From NCBI GenBank assembly GCA_001838165.1, contig KV835870.1:1-10903 (forward strand): a stretch of 10,903 nucleotides of DNA. Reading direction: 5' to 3'. Numbering within the stretch: the first letter of the stretch is position 1; the number at the start of each line of letters is the position of its first letter. The notes beneath the pieces are model-generated. The model was not told where the DNA came from. It did no database searches and saw only the letters and a list, made by a program, of their open reading frames with translations. Source of the stretch: Actinomyces sp. HMSC035G02 (lineage in GTDB: Bacteria; Actinomycetota; Actinomycetes; Actinomycetales; Actinomycetaceae). Made by a program: the position numbers and the translations under genes. Below are positions 1 through 5,194 of the stretch, in pieces.

Positions 1-47
1 CGGGCTCAGACCAACTCTTTTTGTCCTTTAACCCGCGGTTCCGTTGA

Positions 48-57
48 GAGGAGGTGA
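48..57 (+). promoter_or_regulatory. Unusually strong Shine-Dalgarno sequence
   Basis: GAGGAGGTGA matches the 16S anti-Shine-Dalgarno tail over about ten bases, better than any other site in the window. It is 7 nt from ATG 65 counting from the end of the extended match, and 10 nt counting from GGAGG. No long gene follows it, which suggests the short frame downstream is really translated. Confidence 0.6.
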
Positions 58-64
58 CTGGGCA

Positions 65-204
65 ATGGCCAAAGACCGCCAGCCCCAACGGCGGGAGGTT
101 GTGACGGGAAGCAGAAAGCCCAGATCGCTGTAGCAGTGATCACGACACTGCCGCAGCTGATCTGGGCGATTGCATTCCTGCTGAGCACCCCGATGGGTAG
201 CTAA
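65..204 (+). CDS. Candidate small membrane peptide needing a -1 frameshift
   Basis: No homologue is recognised. A near-complete anti-16S match (GAGGAGGTGA, 48-57) lies 10 nt before ATG at 65. The frame from that ATG runs 22 codons to TAG at 131-133 and gives a very basic peptide starting MAKDRQPQRR. The -1 frame is open from 58 to TAA at 202-204 and encodes a hydrophobic tail (QIAVAVITTLPQLIWAIAFL), but it has no start codon with its own ribosome site. A -1 slip at AGA-AAG (113-118), an A-AAG tetramer, would join them into 46 residues: a basic N-terminus of about 18 residues and one membrane helix at about 19-40. Third-position GC is higher in the ATG frame before the slip and in the -1 frame after it. 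A strong hairpin begins directly after the slip site. It could instead be a decayed gene with a real indel, or chance. The size recalls type I toxins, but that is only analogy. Confidence 0.35.
119..166 (+). other. Long hairpin inside the small reading frame
   Basis: CCCAGATC (119-126) pairs perfectly with GATCTGGG (159-166). GCTG (127-130) pairs with CAGC (154-157), leaving T158 bulged. After a 3/3 internal loop, CAGTG (134-138) pairs with CACTG (146-150) around a 7-nt loop. That is 17 pairs in total. The stop codon of the upstream frame (131-133) sits in the internal loop. No T-run follows, so it does not look like a terminator. It could stimulate frameshifting, although it starts 0 nt after the slip codon instead of the usual 5-9 nt, or it could be an RNA structure in its own right. 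Confidence 0.6.
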
Positions 205-220
205 GACCATCCCGGAAACC

Positions 221-254
221 GGGGAGTCGAACAGCGGCAACTGTTCGGCTCCCC
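221..254 (+). terminator. Hairpin downstream of the small frame, possible terminator
   Basis: A 14-bp stem (221-234 with 241-254) contains a single G-T wobble (227/248) and a 6-nt loop. It starts 17 nt after the TAA at 202-204. There is no convincing T-run on either strand, as is common for actinobacterial terminators. An alternative small hairpin (CCCGG 211-215 with CCGGG 219-223) overlaps its first three bases and would compete with it. It lies between the small frame and tRNA-Arg and could serve either strand. Confidence 0.5.
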
Positions 255-339
255 CCATTATGCCACGCTACCCTGGTTCGGGCGGCCACATAACGACTAG
301 CAACGGTGCTTCGTGACAAGGACCCGCATGACGAGCTGG

Positions 340-412
340 CGCCTCCGACAGGACTCGAACCTGCAACCTCGGGATTAGAAGGCCCTTGCTCTATCCATTG
401 AGCTACGGAGGC
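340..412 (-). tRNA. tRNA-Arg (anticodon TCT)
   Basis: Read on the minus strand, the sequence folds as a cloverleaf. The 7-bp acceptor stem is GCCTCCG/CGGAGGC (412-406 with 347-341), the D-stem is GCTC/GAGC, and the T-arm is GCAGG-TTCGAGT-CCTGT. The anticodon loop CTTCTAA gives anticodon TCT, which reads AGA and AGG. The anticodon stem is weak: three G-C pairs are flanked by A27-G43 and C31-T39 mismatches. The C31/T39 mismatch is, as I recall, common in actinobacterial tRNA-Arg(TCT). Position 340 is the discriminator (G), and CCA is not encoded. Its 3' end points toward the left edge of the window. Confidence 0.95.
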
Positions 413-434
413 GGGGCGCGGTGCGCCGCCTGTA

Positions 435-463
435 AGACTAGCGGAGGTTAGCGCGCCTTTCCA
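435..463 (-). promoter_or_regulatory. Possible promoter of tRNA-Arg
   Basis: On the minus strand, TGGAAA (463-458), a 17-nt spacer and TAGTCT (440-435) resemble sigma70 boxes, with four of six bases matching at -35. The -10 box ends 23 nt before the tRNA 5' end. The sites overlap the last codons and stop of the antiporter gene, so the tRNA may also be reached by readthrough from it. Confidence 0.35.
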
Positions 464-1719
464 CCAGCGCGCCCCAGCAGGAAGGCAAGCAGCGGGAAAA
501 GCAGAACTGACATCGCGCCGGCGACGACGAGCAGGGAGGCGAGCCACGCGGGCAGGACATCCGTCGCGACGCCGAGTTCGGTGACGGCGACGATGATCGG
601 CAGGCCGGTCGCACCGTACAGGCCGATGCGCGTCGCATCCGTCCAGCCGACGCGCTCGATCGATCCGTGGAAGCGTTCCATCAGGACGATGGGCACGCCG
701 CGCACGACGAGGATCGCGCCGACGAAGGCGACGAGCAGGAACGGGTAGCCCGCGACGGCGCTCAGCGAGATATTCATGCCCGAGGTGACAAAGAACAGCG
801 GGATGAGGAAGGAGAATCCGAGGGTGCGCAGCTCGCCTTCGACCATCGTGAAGTTGCCGGGTGCCAGCGCGCGCACGATGATGCCGGCCGCGAACGCGCC
901 GAGCACCATGTCCAGCTCCATCACGGCGGACAGCGCCATCAGGCCGGTGAGGATCAGCATGACGACGCGCATGAGCGTCTTTTGCGAGGTCTGCGCCCCA
1001 TGCAGGATCGTCCGCCCGAACGCGGGATGCTTGAGGATGAAACGCGTCGGAATGGCGACGGCAACAACCGATGCGACCGCGAACACGAGAAGAATGATCG
1101 CTGAGGCCCAGGGGCTGCGTGCCGACAGCAGCAGCGACATCGCGATGATGGGCGCGAGCTCACCGACGGCGCCGTGGATGAGGACGGCCTTGCCGATCGT
1201 CGTCCCCATGACGCCGGCCTCCATGAGGATGGGCAGCAGGGTGCCGAGCGCCGTCGAGGTCAGCGCGATGGCCAGGGCGATGTAGGTGGCGGTAGCGACC
1301 CCCGTCGTGCCCGACGCGGCGACCGCCACCCAGGAGACGGCCAGGCCGATACCGAAGCATGCCAGCCACGTCAGCAGCGAGCGCCTGCCCGCCCGACCGT
1401 GCACCTCTTCCACGTCGATCTCGGTGCCCGCAATGAGGAAGAGCATGCCCATGCCGACCTCGCGAAACACGGAGATCGGCTCAGTGAGCGATGCGAGCCC
1501 CAGAACGTTCGGCCCGATGATGACGCCGAGGATGAGCAGCCAGACAACGTCTGGCACGCGCTTGTGCGTGAGAGACGACAGTAGGGGTGCGATGGCCGCA
1601 GCTGCGGCGATCAGGAAGAGGGAGACGATGGCCCCCTCGGTACCGCTCGTTGTCGACGCGGCGACGAGGCCGTGGCCCACTCCCCCGCTCGCGGCGGGCA
1701 AAGACAGTGGCAGGCTCAT
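448..1719 (-). CDS. CPA2-family cation:proton antiporter
   Basis: This 423-residue polytopic membrane protein of the monovalent cation:proton antiporter-2 group (Na+/H+ or K+/H+ exchange) probably has about 12 helices in the plasma membrane. Visible landmarks are an N-terminal helix near 30-48, the segment VVWLLILGVIIGPNVLG near 58-74, and the family motif STALGTLLPIL near 155-165. The unwound-helix region AVGELAPI near 185-192 carries Glu where many CPA2 members have Asp. No C-terminal TrkA-N/RCK nucleotide-binding domain is present, so this is not a full-length KefB/KefC. ATG 1719 is preceded by AAAGGAAC at a normal distance. It lies downstream of rpmF in the same direction, but the rpmF terminator separates them, so it probably has its own promoter. 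The ion carried cannot be told from the sequence. Confidence 0.9.
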   Translation of the reverse strand: MSLPLSLPAASGGVGHGLVAASTTSGTEGAIVSLFLIAAAAAIAPLLSSLTHKRVPDVVWLLILGVIIGPNVLGLASLTEPISVFREVGMGMLFLIAGTEIDVEEVHGRAGRRSLLTWLACFGIGLAVSWVAVAASGTTGVATATYIALAIALTSTALGTLLPILMEAGVMGTTIGKAVLIHGAVGELAPIIAMSLLLSARSPWASAIILLVFAVASVVAVAIPTRFILKHPAFGRTILHGAQTSQKTLMRVVMLILTGLMALSAVMELDMVLGAFAAGIIVRALAPGNFTMVEGELRTLGFSFLIPLFFVTSGMNISLSAVAGYPFLLVAFVGAILVVRGVPIVLMERFHGSIERVGWTDATRIGLYGATGLPIIVAVTELGVATDVLPAWLASLLVVAGAMSVLLFPLLAFLLGRAGGKAR

Positions 1720-1803
1720 GTGCGTTCCTTTTCGGGTACTGGAATCAGGCGCGCGCCGACGACCGATGGAGCCTGGGGCGCGTATTCAGGAATTGCTGGC
1801 ATG

Positions 1804-1833
1804 ACAAAGGCCCGGGACGACAAGTCCCGGGCC
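1804..1833 (-). terminator. Rho-independent terminator of rpmF
   Basis: GGCCCGGGAC (1809-1818) pairs perfectly with GTCCCGGGCC (1824-1833) around a 5-nt loop. On the minus strand the stem is followed by TTTGTC. It begins 18 nt past the rpmF stop, so it ends that transcript and isolates the antiporter gene. Confidence 0.85.
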
Positions 1834-1850
1834 CGTGCGTGGATGCGAGG

Positions 1851-2021
1851 TCAGCCCTCGACGTCCAGGAGGCCGTTCTTGTAGGCCTTGGCCAGGCGGC
1901 GGGGCACGCGGATCTCACGGCCGGCAACCTTGACGGTGTTCAGCTCGGTAAGATCAGCCTTCCAGGTAGACCGGCGGGTGCGGGTGTTCGCACGGGACAT
2001 CTTGCGCTTGGGAACTGCCAT
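1851..2021 (-). CDS. rpmF: 50S ribosomal protein L32
   Basis: This is a 56-residue basic ribosomal protein of the large subunit. The N-terminus [18 protein letters not shown] is the diagnostic L32 signature. The C-terminal half ([18 protein letters not shown]) matches the actinobacterial form seen in mycobacteria. It has no cysteine at all, so it is the zinc-independent (C-minus) version and not the CxxC...CxxC ribbon type. ATG 2021 has a GAGGAG ribosome site about 9 nt upstream. It appears monocistronic, ending in the strong hairpin at 1809-1833. In some actinobacteria C-minus ribosomal paralogues are repressed by Zur; I see no clear AT-rich Zur palindrome upstream here, so it may be the housekeeping copy. 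Confidence 0.96.
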   Translation of the reverse strand: MAVPKRKMSRANTRTRRSTWKADLTELNTVKVAGREIRVPRRLAKAYKNGLLDVEG

Positions 2022-2184
2022 GTCTTACCGCTCCTCTTCTTTCTCGACGACTATTCTGATCGGTGCGCCACGCGGGCGCACGGCGACAACCCGACAAGAC
2101 TACCACGGACCAGCCCCTGAAGCACATCGCGAGAGGCTACGCGCCTGCGATCCTGGTTACAGACTGACGGCGGGCCCTCTCCCT

Positions 2185-2190
2185 TAGACT
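2185..2190 (+). promoter_or_regulatory. -10 box of yigZ, leaderless arrangement
   Basis: TAGACT ends 7 nt before the A of ATG 2197, which would place the transcription start at or next to the start codon. No Shine-Dalgarno sequence precedes this ATG. The only -35 candidate is CTGACG (2164-2169) at a short 15-nt spacing. Confidence 0.5.
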
Positions 2191-2196
2191 GAGCGC

Positions 2197-2853
2197 ATGT
2201 CCGCTCTTCGCACGCTCGCCTCCGGCACGCTCCTCACCCACGAGATTGAGATCAAGCGTTCCCGTTTTATCACGACGCTCGCCAGGACGGACACGCCCGA
2301 GGAAGCACGCGAGCTCATCGATGCCGTCAAAGCCGAGCACCCGCAGGCCCGCCATAACTGCTCGGCCTACCTCATCGACCCGCCGGACGCCGCACCGCTC
2401 CAACATTCCTCGGACGACGGGGAGCCCTCGGGCACGGCTGGCACCCCGATGCTGGAAGCTCTGCGCGCTTCCGACACGTGGAACGCCACGGCGGTCGTCA
2501 CCCGCTACTTCGGTGGAATCCTCCTGGGCGGGGGTGGCCTCGTGCGGGCCTACTCCACCTCCGTGTCCGAGGCCGTCTCCCGCGCCCCCATCGCCTACCT
2601 GATCGGGCGCGACGTCCTCGAAACCCTGCTCAACCCCGCAGACGCGGGCCGCATCGAATCCGAGCTGCGCGCGCGAGGAGCCGCGGTCGTCGACACGATC
2701 TGGGGCGCGGACGTCACGCTGCGCATCGCGATCGATCCGGGCGACCGAGACTCGATTGACGCATGCCTGGCCCAGGCCTCGTCCGGTGTTGCAAAGTTTC
2801 GCTACGTGGAAACACGGCGAATTGAACTAGACGAGGCTCCGAGCGTGGGATGA
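2197..2853 (+). CDS. yigZ: YigZ/IMPACT-family protein
   Basis: This 218-residue protein has the full IMPACT-family signature. KRSRFI is at 20-25, HNCSAYL at 53-59, SDDGEPSGTAG at 72-82, and VVTRYFGGILLG followed by GLVRAYS at 100-120. The N-terminal IMPACT domain takes up about 130 residues. The rest resembles the C-terminal DUF1949-type ferredoxin-like domain of bacterial YigZ. Length is normal for the family. Bacterial members are proposed to act in translation or RNA binding, by analogy with eukaryotic IMPACT/Yih1, but no reaction is established. The ATG at 2197 starts right before the conserved region and has a -10 box 7 nt away with no ribosome site, suggesting a leaderless message. cysK begins 36 nt after its stop, so the two could share a transcript. 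Confidence 0.93.
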   Translation: MSALRTLASGTLLTHEIEIKRSRFITTLARTDTPEEARELIDAVKAEHPQARHNCSAYLIDPPDAAPLQHSSDDGEPSGTAGTPMLEALRASDTWNATAVVTRYFGGILLGGGGLVRAYSTSVSEAVSRAPIAYLIGRDVLETLLNPADAGRIESELRARGAAVVDTIWGADVTLRIAIDPGDRDSIDACLAQASSGVAKFRYVETRRIELDEAPSVG

Positions 2854-2889
2854 CAATTCAGGGGTACACCTGCTTAGGAAGGACCCCTC

Positions 2890-3822
2890 ATGGCTCGCAT
2901 CGCCTCCACCGTCGCCGATCTGATCGGCGGCACACCCCTCGTCCGAATTAACCACGTTGCCGGCGACGGCGTCGACGTGGTCGCGAAGGTCGAGGCCTTC
3001 AACCCCGCTTCCTCCGTGAAGGATCGCATCGCCCGCTCGATCATCGACGCGGCCGAGGCCTCGGGTGCGCTGGCCCCCGGCGGCACGATCGTCGAGGCCA
3101 CCTCCGGTAACACGGGTATCGCCCTGTCGATGGTTGGCGCGGCCCGCGGCTACAAGGTCGTCATCGTCATGCCCGCCTCGATGTCCGTCGAGCGCCGCGC
3201 GATCGTGCGCGCCTTCGGTGCCGAGCTGGTCCTCACCGACCCGAAGGGCGGCGTCTCCGCGGCCGTCGCCGAGGCCGAGCGCATCGCTTCCGAGCGTCCC
3301 GGCGCCATCATCGCCTCCCAGTTCACCAACCCCGCCAACCCGGCCGCCCACGTGGCGCACACGGGCGAGGAGATCTGGGCGGACACCGACGGCCAGGTCG
3401 ACGTCTTCGTCGCCGGCGTGGGCACCGGCGGCACCATCTCGGGCGTCGCGAAGGTCCTCAAGGAGAAGAACCCGAACGTACGCATCATTGCCGTTCAGCC
3501 CGCAGAGTCTCCCCTGCTGACCGGTGGCACCCCCGGCCCCCACGGCATTCAGGGCCTCATGCCCAACTTCGTGCCCGAGACCTTCGACGCTGACATCATC
3601 GACGAGGTCATCTCCGTGGAGACCGCCCAGGCGCTCGAGTTCGCTCGCCGCGCGGCCGCCGAAGAGGGTCTGCTCGTGGGCATCTCCTCCGGCGCTGCCC
3701 TGGCCGGAACGGCCGCCGTCGCCGCCCGCCCCGAGCTGGCCGGCAAGAAGATCGTCACGCTCCTGCCCGACACGGGTGAGCGTTACCTCTCGACCGCCCT
3801 GTTCGCGGGCCTCGAGGACTGA
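2890..3822 (+). CDS. cysK: Cysteine synthase A (O-acetylserine sulfhydrylase)
   Basis: CysK makes L-cysteine from O-acetyl-L-serine and sulfide using pyridoxal phosphate, in the cytoplasm. The 310-residue length is typical. The lysine that binds PLP is K44 in NPASSVKDR. The substrate-binding loop TSGNTG is at 71-76. The phosphate-cradling glycine loop GTGGT is at 178-182, and the C-terminal PDTGERYLST is conserved. ATG 2890 has GGAAGG (2877-2882) 7 nt upstream. AGGGGT (2860-2865) and ACCCCT (2883-2888) could pair and would put that ribosome site in the loop. It lies 36 nt after yigZ and is followed by a strong hairpin and cysE, which makes its substrate. CysM-type synthases are the main alternative; the sequence fits CysK better. 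Confidence 0.96.
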   Translation: MARIASTVADLIGGTPLVRINHVAGDGVDVVAKVEAFNPASSVKDRIARSIIDAAEASGALAPGGTIVEATSGNTGIALSMVGAARGYKVVIVMPASMSVERRAIVRAFGAELVLTDPKGGVSAAVAEAERIASERPGAIIASQFTNPANPAAHVAHTGEEIWADTDGQVDVFVAGVGTGGTISGVAKVLKEKNPNVRIIAVQPAESPLLTGGTPGPHGIQGLMPNFVPETFDADIIDEVISVETAQALEFARRAAAEEGLLVGISSGAALAGTAAVAARPELAGKKIVTLLPDTGERYLSTALFAGLED

Positions 3823-3844
3823 TCTTTCCCACGTGACGCGCTAA

Positions 3845-3875
3845 GGTGGCCCCGGATGGAATGTCCGGGGCCACC
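3845..3875 (+). terminator. Terminator or attenuating hairpin between cysK and cysE
   Basis: A perfect 12-bp GC-rich stem (3845-3856 with 3864-3875) has a 7-nt loop and begins 23 nt after the cysK stop. Only TGTGCGTTT follows, not a true T-run. The cysE ribosome site begins 28 nt later. It either ends the cysK message or lets a fraction through to cysE. It could also block 3' decay of cysK mRNA. Confidence 0.75.
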
Positions 3876-3914
3876 TGTGCGTTTCCGTCTCAGTCGACCA
3901 TCCAGGAGGAATCC

Positions 3915-4559
3915 GTGAAGCTCACCGTACGCGCCCTGTCGAAGACCCTGTCGCGCGCCCTGCCCACCCGGGCGCTCGGGCTCTTCCGCGAGGATCTCGT
4001 GACGGCGCAGCGCCGCGACCCCGCGGCCACCTCTGCCCTGGAGATCGCCCTGACATACCCGGGCGTGCACGCCCTGTGGACCCACCGCGTCTCCCATGCT
4101 CTGTGGTCCCACGGTGCCCGCACCCCCGCGCGCGTCCTGTCCTCCATGGCCCGCGCCGTCACAGGCGTGGACATCCACCCCGAGGCCACCATCGGGCGCC
4201 GCGTCTTCATCGACCACGCGACGGGCGTCGTCATCGGCCAGACGGCCGAGGTCGGCAACGACGTCGTCATCTTCCACGGAGTTACGCTTGGTGGCGTCGC
4301 CATGACACCGGGTAAGCGCCACCCCACCGTCGGCGACCACGTCATGATCGGTGCCGGCGCAAAGGTGCTGGGCCCCATCACCGTCGGCACAGGCGTCAAG
4401 ATCGGCGCGAACGCCGTCGTCGTCAAGGACGTGCCCTGCGGCAACGTGGCGATCGGCGTGCCCGCACGCCTACTCCCCAAGCCCGAAAAGGACACGCGCG
4501 ACCGCGATCTCATCGTCGACCCCAACTACTTCTTCGAGGAGCCCGCCCTCTACATTTGA
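3915..4559 (+). CDS. cysE: Serine O-acetyltransferase
   Basis: CysE acetylates L-serine with acetyl-CoA to give O-acetylserine, the step before CysK. The 214-residue protein has an N-terminal helical part (1-80) with the family sequence ALTYPGVHALWTHRVSHALW, then a left-handed beta-helix of hexapeptide repeats. Catalytic equivalents of the E. coli enzyme are visible: D86 (DIHP), D100-H101 (IDHATG) and H136 (RHP). The C-terminus is NYFFEEPALYI; the final Ile is the residue that inserts into the CysK active site. The GTG at 3915 is chosen because AGGAGG (3904-3909) lies 5 nt upstream. The ATG at 3846 in the same frame falls inside the preceding hairpin. It sits 92 nt after cysK in the same direction. 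Confidence 0.95.
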   Translation: MKLTVRALSKTLSRALPTRALGLFREDLVTAQRRDPAATSALEIALTYPGVHALWTHRVSHALWSHGARTPARVLSSMARAVTGVDIHPEATIGRRVFIDHATGVVIGQTAEVGNDVVIFHGVTLGGVAMTPGKRHPTVGDHVMIGAGAKVLGPITVGTGVKIGANAVVVKDVPCGNVAIGVPARLLPKPEKDTRDRDLIVDPNYFFEEPALYI

Positions 4560-4609
4560 GGCACAAATCCGCCGATCAGACCGTGCTCGTGAGAAAACGT
4601 TCAAGAGCC

Positions 4610-4638
4610 GTGACAAAGTGAGCACCCTCACCTATAGT
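4610..4638 (+). promoter_or_regulatory. Sigma70-type promoter of the GNAT gene, leaderless
   Basis: GTGACA (4610-4615), a 17-nt spacer and TATAGT (4633-4638) form the best consensus promoter in the window, matching 5 of 6 bases at each box. The -10 box ends 7 nt before the A of ATG 4645, so transcription should start at the initiation codon. This fixes the gene start and separates it from cysE. Confidence 0.8.
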
Positions 4639-4644
4639 TGGTTT

Positions 4645-5136
4645 ATGGAAGCTCAAACTCTACATGCCCCCCTGGACGCGTTGTCAGCGGCGAATCGGCC
4701 TCAGGGTATTGAGATCGCCACGCTCACGACATTCGACATCCCCGCGCTCGCGGTACTCACCCTCGAGGCGTACGACGACGACGTCACGCCTGAGGCGCTC
4801 TTGGAAACCTCCGAAGAACTACGCCTGACGTTCGAGGGTGCTTTCGGGGCGACCACGGAAGACTCGTTCATCGGCGCGTGGGACGGGGGAACGCTCATCG
4901 GGGCGATTCTCGTCGTGCGCGAATCCCCCTGGGATGACGCGCCGGACGGGCCCTTCGTGGTGGACCTGATCGTCGCCCCCGACTACCGCAGGCGTGGCAT
5001 TGCGACGGCCCTCGTCTCCGAGGTCGCCGCGCGCTGCTCGCAGTGGGGATTCGACTCCCTCGCCCTGCGCCTGGATAGGCGCCACGGCGGGGCCCGCGAA
5101 CTCTACTCGGTCCTCGGATTCGAAGAGATCGCCTGA
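4645..5136 (+). CDS. GNAT-family N-acetyltransferase
   Basis: This 163-residue protein has one GCN5-related acetyltransferase fold. Strand 4 and the acetyl-CoA pyrophosphate loop are clear: VVDLIVAPDYRRRGIA at about 105-120, which is motif A (R/Q-x-x-G-x-G/A). The C-terminal ARELYSVLGFEEIA at about 150-163 is the usual GNAT ending. The acyl acceptor cannot be predicted, since GNAT proteins modify antibiotics, amines, amino acids or proteins. The ATG at 4645 is preferred over upstream in-frame codons because a consensus promoter ends 7 nt before it and no ribosome site exists. It has its own promoter and converges on nei, so it is probably not part of the cysteine operon. Confidence 0.88.
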   Translation: MEAQTLHAPLDALSAANRPQGIEIATLTTFDIPALAVLTLEAYDDDVTPEALLETSEELRLTFEGAFGATTEDSFIGAWDGGTLIGAILVVRESPWDDAPDGPFVVDLIVAPDYRRRGIATALVSEVAARCSQWGFDSLALRLDRRHGGARELYSVLGFEEIA

Positions 5137-5146
5137 CAAAGGGCGA

Positions 5147-5174
5147 GGAGTGTGAGCCTGGTGGCCCGCACTCC
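5147..5174. terminator. Hairpin between convergent genes, likely bidirectional terminator
   Basis: The outer stem GGAGTGTG (5147-5154) pairs with CGCACTCC (5167-5174) using one T-G wobble. After an A-C mismatch, GCC pairs with GGC around a TGGT loop. It lies in the 58-nt gap between the stop of the plus-strand GNAT gene and the stop of the minus-strand nei. T-runs are weak; CCCTTTG follows on the minus side. Confidence 0.6.
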
Positions 5175-5194
5175 CCTGACGGCCTCTCGCGCGC

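Noticed and set aside
6..258. Two short minus-strand frames (6-188 and 28-258)
   Set aside because: Neither has a convincing ribosome site. One runs through the 221-254 hairpin, and neither shows a family motif. The plus strand has the only strong translation signal in this stretch.
1..340. A known structured RNA (SRP RNA, 6S, tmRNA or RNase P)
   Set aside because: The hairpins prompted a check, but no conserved core of these RNAs (for example the GGAAG...GCAG SRP loop context) is present.
2827..3543. A 238-codon frame on the minus strand
   Set aside because: Antisense to cysK and extremely Gly/Asp-rich, typical of a codon-bias shadow.
3846..3914. ATG start for cysE at 3846
   Set aside because: It lies inside the cysK-cysE hairpin and has no ribosome site; GTG 3915 has AGGAGG 5 nt upstream.
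4351..4644. Upstream extension of the GNAT reading frame
   Set aside because: It overlaps cysE in another frame and the 98 extra residues look like a shadow; a consensus promoter sits just before ATG 4645.
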